From Tetrastigma voinierianum (taxonomy: Eukaryota > Streptophyta > Magnoliopsida > Vitales > Vitaceae), in contig JAEQBH010002348.1 in assembly GCA_016808115.1 (NCBI GenBank), positions 558,001 through 622,000 on the forward strand: DNA of 64,000 nt, written 5' to 3'. The translations under genes and the position numbers were made by a program. Shown one piece after another: positions 23,820 to 37,127 of this stretch (position 1 is the first letter of the stretch; every line of letters starts with the position of its first letter). A model generated the notes under the pieces. It was not told the origin of the DNA. It worked only from the letters and a program-made list of their open reading frames with translations, and ran no database searches.

Positions 23820-26245
23820 GAGTGCTCTTTATATATATGTTTCGTTATGGCTTTACTTTCACGCTAGACGAGTGAAATTATGTTTTGGGATTTTGTGATG
23901 GAGTTGGATGAAAAAAACTCAATGGAAATTAATATATGGACATGGTTCTTGTTTTAGAAAATCATTCTTCAAAAAATAACTTTAAATGGTATTCTCTTAA
24001 AACCCTTTTCGTTATCCAATTTTTGTGTTTTTTACATTTTTTTTAGAATTAAAAAAGAAAACCTAGACACCAAAGGCGTTCATCAAGTATTTCTTGTTTT
24101 CTAAAACCAAAAACAATTTTCAGAAAATAAAACAAAATCCGGCCCCTTAAACATTTGATGTGTAATTTTTGGTAATTCATCATGTAGATATTGTTGACAA
24201 TTTATCATTTCGTTAAAATATAGTAAATCATCTCAATTAAAATTTTAACCTGAGACCTTTTTTTTTTCCTTGGATGTCCTGTCCTGTCTATATAGGATGT
24301 TGTCTATTTTGAGTCTACACTTGTTTTATCACTTTTAAAAAACACATCAAATAACTATCTTTGAGGTCTAGCTTGTAAATGTATTACGATACAAGATCAA
24401 ATCTAAAAATATTATTATAATATAATATATAAATAAATAAATATAAAATAAAAACACATATTTAATAGATTTTAAAAGACATGTAAATGTTATCTACATT
24501 GAATAGGGTTCTCATAGCTTTAAAATAATCTAGTAGAGGTATTCAATCATGGAAATGTTGCTCATTTTAGCCCATATCATATTTATATATTTATATAGTG
24601 TAAGGAACATCCCATTATGGGTTGGAATTTAATAGACTATATACTAATTAATATACTGCATTTATTAAAGAAAAGCAGAGGAGTTGAAGGTTATTTATTT
24701 GCAAGTAACAGTAACAACCACCCATTTGCTTCCTTCTTTATTGCATAGCAGAGGAGTAGTTAAAGCAGCTTCAAAGTTTGTGCAGATAATGATTTCAAGG
24801 GGTTGGCTTCTCAGGAAATAGGAATCTTAAATAAAATCTGAACTGGCCAATTAGTGGCTCCCAATTATAAGTTTATAACTATTAAATGTATTTTTAACCT
24901 GAAAATGTGTTGTTTTTTGAAAATTAAAAACAAATGAGTTATGTTTTTCAGTCGACTTTTGGGTTTCGCTATCAACCATTCTTCAACTTCATCCAAAAAA
25001 TAATGGTTTTTAAGTGCTCTGTTTGTATTTGGTTCAGCTTAGAACCCGGGTGATTATAATTATAAATTACTATTTAATAACTTATTATAAGTAATTGATT
25101 GAGGAGCTATAAAACAAAGCAAGTATATATAAAAAGAAAAACCAATATAAATTATAAAAATTTATAATCATAAATAAAGAAAAAATTTATTCTAAAATGT
25201 ACATTTGAGTAATAATCATTGAATTCCACGTAAATAAGAAGAAAATGATAAGAAAAAAAAGGGAATTTGGATATTTTAATAAGAGCGGATTAAAATAAAC
25301 TACAATCAATTATCATTAATTGATTATGAGTTTTTACTAAACAACATATAAGCTTATCATATTGGAAGCCCTTGCTAAATATTACATATTGGAAGGAAAA
25401 TATCAAATACTAACTTCAGACAGGCCTTGGCCCAAAAGTTTGTTGGAGAGGGGAGTAAATGAGTAATGAAAATTGGGCTTTTTATTGAAAGCCCATAAAT
25501 CCAGGAGCCTGTACCAGTACAACCCAGCCTGTTAAAGCAGGCCTAAGCCTTAAATTTTGGGCTCGCCTTTCTTCATTTTATTCCCTTCAAGGATCGGCTC
25601 TGTGTTGATCTGATCTTCAAATAAACGTAATTTACAATTATATGATTAATGAGACAAATATCTTAAAATATATTTATAAATAACTAATATTATGTATTAA
25701 TAAAACATGGGCATGTATTAGTAAGTATGATCTGTACTATACATATAATAATAACATGCTAAACAAAAAATTAGAAATATTTAAGCAAATATATATAGTA
25801 AAATACTTCCAACAATATATTTTCATAAAAGTTTATATAGTGTTGTTATTCCTTTGTTTCGCAGAGTGATTTAATTTCTTCAAAGCATGAAATTCATAAT
25901 TCTAAATATTTCAATATCTATATCTAGTAGAAGGAATACTAATAATACATTCGAATCCAAATCATAGAAAAATAAATATTTCAATAATTCACATTTCATA
26001 ACATGAAGCTATAAAAATATATAAAATTCTTATAACTCTATGTTTTATTAGTGAAACAATAATTTTTATATCACAATGCTTATAATAATCTCTATTTATG
26101 TATCCTTGGAGGTCCTTGAGGCTCGACTCAAGCGATAAACGTATAATATCATGGCTGCATCTGCAAGCTCTCTAATTTGGCAAGAATAAGTTACTACAAT
26201 ATATATATAAAGAAATAAACGTAAAAATCTTCATTTATGTATAAT

Positions 26246-26326
<81 letters not shown>

Positions 26327-28091
26327 TGTATGGGACTTTAAATCATAATTTTTTTATATGGCTTCTAGCCATAGAAGATTATAAAATTCATAATATTGTT
26401 TTGTGTAAATTTGAACATAATTCATTGTGTAAATTTGAATAAGGTTTCTTAGTATAAAATGTTGTTTTGTACAATTTTCAGTTATACAATATAATTGAAA
26501 AAATAATTAGGAATCATGTGTATAGTGTATAGTGTATAGTGTATGAGTGTATGACAATGTACTTATCACTTTTTATTACAAGAATGCATATATTTATCAT
26601 AACTTTTGGCTATGATTTTTTTCCATAAAATTTTATTAGAAAATAAAAATATTTTAGTGAAATGATATTTGCACATGTTTATGCATGTAAATAAAATAGA
26701 TTAAATATAAAATCAAATTATAAATTTATCATAAATATAAATGTAAGAAATAAGGTGATGTTTGTTTTTTTTACTTAACGCCATCAGAATTTTTAAATTT
26801 TAACGTCAATAAAGACTAATAACATTAAGTGATGTTATTGCTTTTTAACATTGTGCATCGAGATGATGATAACGGAATCTTATTATTTCGCTCGTCTGCC
26901 TCGCTCTTAATAACACATGCTTAATTTAATTTTAATCGCTTTTTAACAAGCCAGTTTATTTTCAAATCCAAGACGGGTTCATGGTCGCTACCTCAGAAAC
27001 CCGAGAAAATTAAAAATTTTCAAAATTCAAGTAAAACGTTAATAAAAATAATAAATCGTCATAAGTGCCTGCGGTTCATAAAATTCTCAGATCTCTACGA
27101 CCTAAAACTATCAAGGCCGTTAAATTGCCTCACAAATCTAACGACTGTAAAAGTTTCACTCGACTCAGACAAAGAGGAAATTTTTTCGATTTTCCGATAA
27201 GTCATAATGATTCTGCAGACGTATTTTTACGAAACTTCGAAAGTCAAGAAACGACGCCAAGCTTAATTTAAAACGGGGTTAACTCGTGAAGCAGAACTAT
27301 TCAATAAAGAATACGAATATTTAAAATAATAATAATAAGCCCCGCCGATTATATTTAAAATAATTTATTATTTTATTTTTATTTCTAATATAACACAATA
27401 TTATTATAATGTTTTTTATCAATATTATATAAAATTGGTTTTTTATGAAAATCACCTTTAATATAATAAAAATAAAAAGTTATGCCATAAAAATTAAAAT
27501 TGTGGAAAACAAAAAATAAAATGTAACGCAAGAGCAGGCTTATCTTCCTCGTCTTAATAATTTTAACGGTATTGAGCCAGAATCAGTGGCACAAACAAAG
27601 TTCTGCCGTGACGTGATCGCCTGCCCTCCAAATTCGCCGTTGTCCTGGCAAGAAACAGATATCATACTACTGGTCGCACGACGCTTTTCTTATTCTTTTT
27701 CATAACGACTTTTTTTTTCTCAGCCTAATATTTTCACTTTTTTTTGCTCGTGGTTTTTGGGGCCTCAAGAAATAGTCGCTGAAATTTTAAAAAAACAAAT
27801 GTTTTAACGTCAAAGTTATCTCACCTTCACTTCGTAACTCACTTCTCACATGCGTTTGTTTTTTGACTTAATGCCGAAAAATGAATGTACTTTCATGATT
27901 AAAAATTGCTTGCTTTTTAAAATTTTCTAGCGACTTATTATCGAAATTTTTTAAAAGCTCGGTCAAAAGCCAAAATATTTACTTTTTCTACAAGAAGTCA
28001 TTTCCACAAAATAAGCAGTGCTCTCATTTTCCACAAAAATGTTAAAAACTCAATCATTATCCAATAAAAAAAGAAATATAAGAATATACAC
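23820..28091. other. Long AT-rich intergenic region
   Basis: No exon, RNA gene or complete TE recognised. It holds a long TA tract (26252-26322), four ATAGTGT heptamers (26521-26545) and a CG-containing stretch from 26,900 to 27,300 that may be old LTR sequence. Confidence 0.45.
26252..26322. repeat. TA microsatellite
   Basis: About 71 bp of pure TA. Confidence 0.95.
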
Positions 28092-28876
28092 TACTAGGGA
28101 TGACAACTTTTAGAATTGGGACTGACGGCCCTTATCCTCGAGTTCCTGCCGTTTATTTTTTTCAATTCCCAAATCTGTCCCATTTAAAAAATTAACGCTA
28201 CAGATTTAAAATTCCCAAACTCGCCCGCTTATATTTTATTTTGCTTTTTTTAATTTTAATTTTTTTATATTTGCTTTTTTTTTTATTATATTAAAATTAA
28301 TATTTTCATAAAATAAAAATATTATGAATTTTATAAATTATTTATTAAAAACATTATAATAATAATAATTATTTATATTAAAGTATAAAATAAAATAATA
28401 AAAATATTTTTAAAATATAACGCTACGCTTATTATTATTATTTTCGATATATTTGCTCATATTGACCATTCTATCCGCTTCGCCCCTAAAATCGGGGTGA
28501 ATCTCATTCCTTCGAAGCTATCGACAACTTATCACCCGTAAAATCGAAAAATTTTCGTAAAGCAGACTCGACGAAACTTTTCATCACTAGATTCGCACCG
28601 AATTTAATCTACAGAAATCGCTTCATTATCCGGTATCTGCAGAATTTTCTAAACTTCCTAACCCTACGACAATTCTATTATTTTTATTAACATTTTACCA
28701 TTTTTTGAAAATTTCTAATTTTCTGGCTTACAGTAGAAAGAACAATATTCGAACTCAAGTTTCTGATTCGGTAAAATAAACTCAAACCCATTAAACCCCG
28801 ATTAAATTAAATTAAATACGCGCCACAAGAGCGTATGACAGAACTTAAAAAAATAATTGTCTTCATTATCCCTACT
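28092..28876. mobile_element. Candidate non-autonomous DNA transposon (~0.8 kb)
   Basis: The left edge reads TACTAGGGATGACAAC and the reverse complement of the right edge reads AGTAGGGATAATGAAG, imperfect terminal inverted repeats sharing TAGGGAT. The interior starts with the GGGATGACAA... motif of a common plant repeat with G/C-rich ends and an AT-rich core. No transposase is present. A target duplication was not confirmed. Confidence 0.4.
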
Positions 28877-29089
28877 CACTATCTAACGTTAAAAACAAAC
28901 AACTTAATACTTAATGCCATTAAGACTATTCAAAGATTGTGTTCTCAAAAGCTTATATTCAAAGATTAAATGAAAAAAACAAGCGTCTTTAACTTTTTCT
29001 TTTGCATAGCCGCCTACGGACCACTAATATTGATACTTGATAAGGTATTATAAAATAAGGAAACAAATGAAAAAAAAAAGGAGAAAAAA

Positions 29090-29459
29090 ACAAAAAGGAA
29101 AGACAGCTAATTAAATTATAATTACAGGAATACCTTTATATGAAGGGAATCAGAAAGAGATATAACCCTTATCAATAATCATTTACAAGTGTCAGCTATA
29201 CTATAACTTCTCATATTCTATTTTTGTTTTCTTCAATATGCATTTTATATTATTATTTTTTAAACAATAACAAGAAAGAATAAATTGATTTAAAAAAAAA
29301 AAACAAGAACAAAAAAGAAAGTTAAATAATTATTATTAGAGGAATCCCTTTACATGAAGGGAATCACAAAGAGATAACCATTATCGATAACCATTTTCAA
29401 GCTTGCCATAAATTCTCATATCCTATTTTTATTTTTTTCCCTTAAGATGCATTTTATAC

Positions 29460-29465
<6 letters not shown>
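29090..29465. repeat. Diverged direct duplication, two copies ~225 bp apart
   Basis: Copy one (from about 29090) and copy two (from about 29315) share a TATATGAAGGGAATCAGAAA-like core, AAAGAGATAACC, TCTCATATCCTATTTTTATT and AAGATGCATTTTATA in the same order, with many small differences. Confidence 0.75.

Positions 29466-29500
<35 letters not shown>
29463..29500. repeat. TA microsatellite
   Basis: About 38 bp of TA followed by an 11-base T run. Confidence 0.9.
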
Positions 29501-29508
<8 letters not shown>

Positions 29509-30530
29509 TTTTTAAAACAACCAAACAAGCTTTAATTATTGGGTGAGGAATTTAAAACAAATTAATCCAAATTTGACCAACTTCAATCAAGTTTATCCAT
29601 GAAATGATTACTCAAAAAGATAAGACTTATAACTTGGTAGGCATTATTAGGCAACATTATTCAGAGGAATAAATCCAACAATAGGAAGATTCCAAAATAC
29701 CATCATTCTTTTTCTATCAATGCTATGCCATGATAATCCATTTTTACTTTTTCATAAATGAATCCACATGTAACAAATAAATAAATAAAAATCAATATTT
29801 AGAAGATTTTTTGTTTTTTTAATACATATTCACCTTTTATGTTATAAAGTTATAATATCTTATTTAGAGTCTTTAGTTACACAAGTCATCCCTTTTATTA
29901 TTTGAGTTGGATTTTATGGGTAAAGATTTTTTTACATTTAAAAACATTTAGTTAAAAACCTAAAATAACTTAAAATTTAGAGCATCTAACATATATTTTT
30001 TCTTAAAAAATAATTTATATTAGATAAAAACATTTTTTTTCATTTTATCTATTTACATTTATCTTATAAAAAAAAGAGAGTTATTTTTGCAAAACAAAAA
30101 CAATGAGGGTAATTTTTGTTAAAATAGGATTAAAATTTGAAAAAAATATAAAAAGAAACGGCATAAATTAAGGACATCTTCAAATAATTTGCCTGTTTTT
30201 TTTAATCAAACAAGTTTAGATTAGATTCCTGATTCATATGATATTATAAGTTTCCAAACATTCTAGAATAAAATAAAATAAAATTCTTATAGTTTTGGGA
30301 AAGAGATCTTTTGGGGGTAGTGGCTGTTTGGTTGGAGAAGGAATATTTAAGGGTGGAAAGCCAACCAGGTGTTGCATTTTAATTGGATAAGCGCACGACT
30401 GGCTGACAAACTTTGGTTGGGGGGACCATCTTCTTTCTTTCTCTCTCTCTCCTTTTCCTAGCACTGTGACCTGACCCATACATATCAACCGACACGTGGC
30501 TGAGCTCGTGAGGATTTTCCATAATTCTAC

Positions 30531-31487
30531 GGCTTATTTAAAAAATAATATCTCTTTAAAAAAATATTTTCAATTCTACCATCATTTTTATTGATTAAAA
30601 AAAACATGTCTTAAAATCATATTTTAAAGAAACGATTTCTTCAATTTAAAAGGTCAGTCTTTTAAAAAAAACAATTTCTTTAACTTCAATTAATAAATCG
30701 TCTTTTTATAAGATAATTTCTTCATAGCCTTGAATATCATCATTTGAAAAGATCATTTCTTCTGTAAAGTCATTTCTTCAATGAAATTTTAAGGGATAAA
30801 ATTTATAAATTAATATTATTTTTAATTTCAAATACTAAATATAAATATATAGTTGTCAAAAAATGCTAAATATATATTTTTTATAAATAATTTATCATGA
30901 TAACTAAACTTATCCTATATATTGAATTTATCAAATAAAATTAATTAATAAATTTTATAATGCTTAAAATCTTATCTCTTAAAGTTGAAATTTGTATGTA
31001 AAAATTGTTTATTAAATAATAAATTAATCATGTTTGTTGGTTTACACATGATTACGATTTCATTTTAAATTAATGGATGTTCGGTTGAAATTTTTATTCA
31101 AAAATAATTTATTAAATAATAAATTAATTTATTATTTAACATGTCATAGTTAAATTTTAATAAAAGAATAGTATTTAAGCGTTTATTTATTCAAAAATTA
31201 AAATAAAACATAATTACTTATTAAAAATAAAATTGATAATGTTTATGATTTTTTTAACAAATTTCAGCTAACAAATTAATAATAATTGTTGCTTAATCTA
31301 TAAGTAGAAAAAAATGAGACATCTTAATTCGTGTTTTGAAAACGCCTTTTCAAAAGATGATTTTTAAATTGAAGAAATAAATCATTGATGAAATCGTTTA
31401 TTTAAAATACATCTTTTTCATAGTCAACAAAAACTGTCGGTAGAATTATAAATATTTTTTAAACAATATTATTTTTTAAATAAATCC
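30531..31487. mobile_element. Inverted-repeat element (MULE-like or foldback), ~0.96 kb
   Basis: The left end starts GGCTTATTTAAAAAATAATA. The reverse complement of the right end starts GGATTTATTTAAAAAATAAT. Similarity continues inward for about 130-150 bp through AATTCTACC, an AAACGATTTCTTCAATTTAA-like block and a TTTGAAAA-rich segment. The interior is AT-rich with no coding potential. Long terminal inverted repeats without a transposase fit a non-autonomous Mutator-like or foldback element. A clear target duplication was not found. Confidence 0.65.
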
Positions 31488-31901
31488 TATATATATAAGA
31501 AAAACCCAATTTTCAGAGTCTCACTAATAACTTAGACCTAATATCATGTATGAGGTATACGTTATTGAGTTCGATTCTAATACTATTTATAATAACCTAT
31601 GCCTGATAAGATATGAGTTCAATCTTGATGTCATTTTTAATAATTTATGCCTTATAATCATATAAATATGAAATATTTTATTAAAAGATAACACGTATTT
31701 TTTTTAAGAATGACTTATTATGAACAAAAATGTTATTTGTATATCTTGAAAATAAAAAGGTTATTTTTATATAAAAAAAAAAACAATACATGTATTTTCA
31801 TTAAAATAAAGTAAAAAATCGATGAAGATTTTTCAAATGACCTTTTAATCAAATAATCATGTAAATATCGTGTTGGATACCTTTCATAATGACTTATAAC
31901 C

Positions 31902-31904
<3 letters not shown>

Positions 31905-31944
<40 letters not shown>
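31905..31944. repeat. TA microsatellite
   Basis: About 40 bp of TA, ending 36 bp before a SINE-like promoter sequence. Confidence 0.92.
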
Positions 31945-31945
<1 letters not shown>

Positions 31946-31983
31946 CAGAGCAAGAAAATATAAATATTTTCAACAGGAAATGA

Positions 31984-32100
31984 TAGTGTGATGGTTAAGT
32001 ATCATATATTAAAAAACAAGAGTTCAAACCCTTTTACAAATAAGTTTTTCTCAATTTTCAAAAAAGGCATTTGCCACCTAAGCCCTACCTAGCTCCACCC
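31984..32100 (+). mobile_element. Possible tRNA-derived SINE remnant
   Basis: TAGTGTGATGGTTAAG resembles a pol III A box, and GAGTTCAAACCC, 36 bp downstream of its start, resembles a B box (GGTTCRANNCC type). The spacing is similar to plant SINEs. Ends and target duplications are not resolved. Confidence 0.35.
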
Positions 32101-34166
32101 GCGTTCATTTTTTCAAGAGGGGCATTTTTTCTCAACCAAGTAAATTTTGTGCACTTTAATGTCATTTATAATTTTGTGTACTTTGATGTCATTTATAATG
32201 TCATGTGCCCAATTATGTAAATATTGACTTGTATCCAATAATGTAAATGTTGTTGTCATCCCTTTGTGATACCATTTGTAATATTTTGTGTCCAGTCATG
32301 CAAACATTATTTGTTTTGGTCTCAAGAGGATTTACAGTTTTAAATATTATTTATTAGATTGAGACGAATTCATAAACATTGGTCAAGTGGAGCCTATGAC
32401 ATAATAATAGTCTAACATTTCTTTTAAAGACAAATGCCCAAGGGGCTTTCATAATTTTAAAATGTTTATACTACATTAACGTTTTGTTTAGAACTCTAAA
32501 AGTATTCAAGAAAAAAAATTAAGATAAAAAATGTAAAAAAATAAATATTTGAAGGAAAATAAAAAATATATTTAATTTTAATTTGTTTATCTTTTATATA
32601 AGACTAAAAAAATATAAAAAAAGAGAAAATAATTTCCTAATGTCAGGGATTTTTCCCAACATTCAATATGAGACGCATCCTATGAATGAGATTTAGATGT
32701 TTGGTGAAGCCACATCGAAGTTGTTAAATGACAAAAAGAGCAACCGCGAGGAAATCATCTCTCTCTTCCTCTGTGGTTCCAGAATCGAGAAATGTGATTT
32801 CATGTGACGGAATAATGAATGAATTATTAATGGGGGAAGAAAATGGATTCAAATGGGAAGAGTGAAAGACAATCGCGACTGTGTTTGTGAAAGTAATTAA
32901 CTGTTCTCGAAACAGTGGTTGCACGGAAGGAAGATTCCCGGAAATTCGAAGAACATGTTTTGTGGCAATTATGTGTCTGTTTGGCTACTATGAATCTGGC
33001 GGAATAGATGGATTCTCAGAATGATCTTCATTTGTACTCTTCGAAAACAGTTGCCTAGTACGTAGTACACACAGTTTGATACTTTTTGCTCAATCGCTTA
33101 ACGACAGAATAAGTTATTGATGCTTGATTCTGCCTAAGTCCACGGAATATTCGAGGGAATCCATGAATTTATTGGATGTAATCATTTTTTAAATGGAAAA
33201 TGCAAAGTTTAAGGCTAAGAGCATCTCCAACATTCATTTAAAAATTGAAAGATTCAAAGCCTATACTTTTTATTCCTGTTTCATTTTGGCATTTAAGAAA
33301 AGCTTTAATTAAAACATCTTCAAGAAATGGAAGATCTAAAAAATTTTATCTATCCTAAATCTATTCTAATTTTACAATTTCTCTTCCTTTATAATTATAT
33401 TACGTACCCTTCATTCATTTATATCACTTCATACACTATAAATTTTGATGTTGAAGGTAAAATAGAATTTTCCATTCTTCAAACATTTATCACAATATCA
33501 GCTTTCTAGCACATTTGGTGTAAATATTGCTGTAAAACTATTCACTAAAGAATATTTTGCTTCATTATCGCTCCATTATTTGAACTCGGTTTTTTTCAAT
33601 TTAAGATTCATATTTAAATTTTTTCTGCTCCATCATTGCACAGTCAATAAACTTTTGCAATACTTGATCGGGTGCTACTTGGTGCGACTGTTGCAATTCA
33701 TTGTTGATTGAAACTTAGGGCCCATTTCGCATTGCTTTGATATAAAAGGGTTCATAACTAAAACGTTTTTTTTTTATACATTAGTGTTTTTTTTAAGAGA
33801 AAAAAATCATTTTATTTTATTGATTTTTTTTTGTCACCCATGAGGTCCTACGCCGGCTCGCGCACACACACGAAGACAGCCATACCATACCCAAACTAAT
33901 CCCTATTCGCTAAAAATGACTATGCAGCGCCTAAGAGGAACTCTACCATATAACACAACTACATCTCCAAAGTGTCAACCAAGAGTTCCCGCTTTAACTT
34001 AGGAAAGACCTTAACCATCTTACCTACATTTTTAGTGGTATCAATACAACACAATATAAATATAGAATAAAGATTGTTAAAAATTATAGAGCTATATATT
34101 TACACAAATATATACATTGGAGTATTATTATTACACTTATAATACTTACGATTCTAACAACATATT

Positions 34167-34927
34167 TCGATGGCGCTTGAAAATGCTGGCCAGACCCACC
34201 ACTGCGCCCCAGCCGAGAGCACCCATAAAGCCGACCTGTGCTCTCACATCGCGCCAAAGCGTGTCTGATCCACTCTACCCAAAGGCCTACATGATAATCG
34301 AGAGAGTGCCCCATATCCCGTAACCGTATTGAATTTCGCCTAACAAGGAAAAAAGTTAATAATCCCCTATAACTTATTATCCCGCGACCCAACTAAATCT
34401 TTAATTAAATCTCTTCATTAAGGAAAACAGTGATAATTCCTTGGCCAATATATTATCCCGTAAATCCAATCAAATCTCACTAATAGCGGAAGTAGGATAA
34501 TTCTCAATAAACTATCTTTCAATATCTCTTTCTAAAATCCGATAGCGTAATAAATATCCCATCCAACGAACATCTCACTACCCTTAAATCAATAATATAC
34601 ACTATAAATACAGTAAGCATTCCCACGCGAGCGCACGCTCATCTCGATGCCAATACTAATTCCAAAGATTCCCCTTTCCCCGGGCGAAGACCTGACTCTG
34701 GCATCTGAGCGCTGCACGGCAAAGCCCCCGCCGACTCGGCTTCTCTCCTCCCCGCCGCAGGCAGGCACTTCCATCTAAACAGCAGATCAAAAGTGCAAAT
34801 GATCCCATTCCTCAAATTCCTGCATTAACTATGAGCCCGATCCCAAATTCCTCAGAACAATCCGGTCCAAATTTCAACGACCCCTCAGCACACGCTCCAA
34901 ACTCTTGGGCCCACTGGAAGATCATCA
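34167..34927 (+). repeat. 5' LTR of the tandem-array element
   Basis: About 761 bp. It matches the right LTR in collinear blocks separated by many short indels, and contains TATAAATA at 34603-34610. The exact first base is uncertain (TCGATGG or TGG). Confidence 0.78.
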
Positions 34928-35212
34928 ATGGCGCCGTCTCGCTGGAACGATACCTTAGAAAAATATAACTCGATTTCGCCATCGACGGTATCAACAAGGA
35001 ACACAAGCAGGAGTAACGCTAATCTCGCCTGGCTGACGCAGGACCAACCGCTAACGCATGTCTCTACCACCCTAAGACATTGTCAAGGCAAGCTTCTAAA
35101 CACGAACGAGGTGGAGGCGCGCCTCCGCCTCACCGAATCGACGCCCGATGTAAGAATTAGAACAACTTACCGCTGCATGCAATGCCCAATTAAGACACGA
35201 CGAGTTTGGTGA
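34928..35212 (+). pseudogene. Short frame at the start of the element interior
   Basis: A 94-residue frame opens at the ATG overlapping the PBS (MAPSRWNDTLEKYNSISPST...). Leader frames starting at this place occur in plant gypsy elements. No gag domain can be recognised in it, so it may be a gag relic or chance. Confidence 0.3.
34929..34942 (+). other. Primer-binding site, tRNA-Asp type
   Basis: TGGCGCCGTC, one base beyond the LTR's terminal CA, is complementary to the 3' end of plant tRNA-Asp. Similarity weakens after ten bases. Confidence 0.65.
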
Positions 35213-35527
35213 AGGTCACAACTTCCCTTCATGAGCAGCAACACAACTCCTACAATGTGAGTCCAACAAATCGAACTGTAATCTTCGTGTGGATCCCCAC
35301 AAGACGATCAAACTGACGCTTCATCTCGCGGTAGATTCGCTTACGCACCGTAAGAGGCAGTAATATCCAAAGCATAATCTGATAAAGAATAGCTTTCATG
35401 TATCTATAAGAAGGCCATGAGACTTAAATTCGCAAACGCTTCCAAAATTCTCCTAATCGCATTAAAGACGCCGACCTTTCCAAAAGTCAAGTCGAACGGC
35501 CACATGCGCCAGGCCTCCAACTTACTC

Positions 35528-36960
35528 GACGAGCCTCACTCCACTCCACACAGCCGCCGCCTGGGGGAGCCGACCGCCCAGCCATCGCCACCTCCCGCCC
35601 CGCCTGAGCCACGCCGTCCACTCTCGACAGCCCATCCACCCCACCAGCCACGCCCGCCCTCATGAGTCGACCACCAGCCACATCACACTCCCGGGCCCCA
35701 CAAATACCGGAGCCACGCGCCACCTGACGAGCTCACTCCAGCTCCACACGTGCCACGCCGCCAGAGCTCGACCAAATTTCAGTTACATCGCACTCTACCA
35801 ACGCCCTGAGCCACGCTCACTCGACGAGCTCACCTTACTCCACACAAAGCCACGCCGTCGTGAGCCGACCAAATTCAAGCTACATCACACCCTACCACGC
35901 CGAGCCACGCCGCTCACCTCGACGAGAGCCCACCCACTCCACACAGCCACGCCGCCTTGGGGGAGGTCGTAACACTACCAGTTAAGACGCCACTCCTACC
36001 GCCGGACACGTCACTTCGACCAAATTCACCTACTCCACACAGCCACGCACCAGAGTCGACCAGCCAGCCATCGCCACTCTGGGCCCCTCAACGCCCGGAG
36101 CCACGCCGTCGGCCACTCGACGAGCCCACCCCACCCACACAGCCACGCCTGCCCTCGTGAGCCGACCACCAAGCCATCACACTGGCCACAGCGCCCGAGC
36201 CACGCCGCTCACCTCGACGAGCTCAATCTACTCCACACAGCCACGCCGGCCTTGGGGGAGTCGACCGGGCCTCAGCTACATCGCCACTCCTGGGCCGCCG
36301 CCCCGAGCCATCCGCTCACTTGGACGAGTCCACCCACTCCAACACAGTGCCACGCTACCCACAGCCGACCAAACAGGCGACATTGCCACTCGGCCTCAAC
36401 GCCCGGAGCCACGCTGCTCACTTCGACGAGCTCACCCACCACACAGCCACGCCGCCCGGAGTCGGACCGGGCCTCGTTACATTGCCATCAAGACAAATAC
36501 CGAGCCACGCCGCTTCACCTCGACGAGCCCACCCACCCACTGCCACGCCTTGGGGGAGCCCACTCGCCAGCCACACGCCACTCCTGGGCCTCAACGCCCG
36601 AGCCACCGCTCACTTCACGAGCCCACCTACCCACAGCCACGCCGTCAGGAGTCGACCAAACAAGCTACATTGCCACTCGCCTACGCCTGAGCCACGCCGC
36701 TTCACCTCGACGAGCTCACTCACCACACAGCCACGCGCCTTTGGGGAGTCACCAGCCAGTTACATCGCCACTCCTGGCCGGGTCCTGAAACACGTCACTT
36801 CGACGAGCCTCCACTCCACACAGCCACGCCACCAGAGCTCGTGACCACCAGCCACATCACACTTCTACCATACGCCTGAGCTGACACGCCACTTCGACGC
36901 ACTTCACCCACCAATACTGCACGCCGCCTCGTGAGTTGGGACCAACAGCTACATCGCTAA
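35528..36960. repeat. Tandem array A, unit ~97 bp, ~14.5 copies
   Basis: Units begin GACGAGCTCAC or a variant, pass through CACACAGCCACGCCG, a GAGTCGACC segment and CTACATCGCCACTC, and end GAGCCACGCCGCTCACTTC. Starts are at 35528, 35626, 35726, 35823, 35921, 36018, 36119, 36216, 36323, 36425, 36522, 36617, 36709, 36802 and 36896, a mean step of 97.7 bp. The long open frames across it are repeat artefacts. Confidence 0.9.
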
Positions 36961-37127
36961 TTTACACATAGCCACTCTGGCCACATCGCCACCGGCCATT
37001 AACGCCCACCAGCTCAATCAGCCACTCTGGCCAATCGCCACTCTGGGCTTACACGCCACTGGCCATATCGCCACTCACCGAACGCCACTCAAGGCCGCCA
37101 ACGCCTGTGGAGCTGGGCACTCCAGAG

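Larger units (their letters stand above)
28877..30530. other. AT-rich intergenic, no gene
   Basis: Contains the duplicated segment (29090-29465) and a TA tract at 29463-29500. A possible G-box sits in GACACGTGG at 30491-30499. Confidence 0.4.
31488..34166. other. AT-rich intergenic left of the tandem-array LTR element
   Basis: No supported gene. It contains a TA tract, a SINE-like segment and, at about 33,830-34,030, a GC-richer stretch of unknown origin. Confidence 0.4.

Noticed and set aside
30234..30488. 84-codon minus-strand frame
   Set aside because: No domain. Composition follows a CT-rich tract and AT-rich flank.
36157..36844. Three overlapping open frames of 174-178 codons
   Set aside because: All follow the ~97-bp tandem units, are Pro/His/Ser/Arg-rich in every frame and have no domain. 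They are open because the repeat lacks stops.
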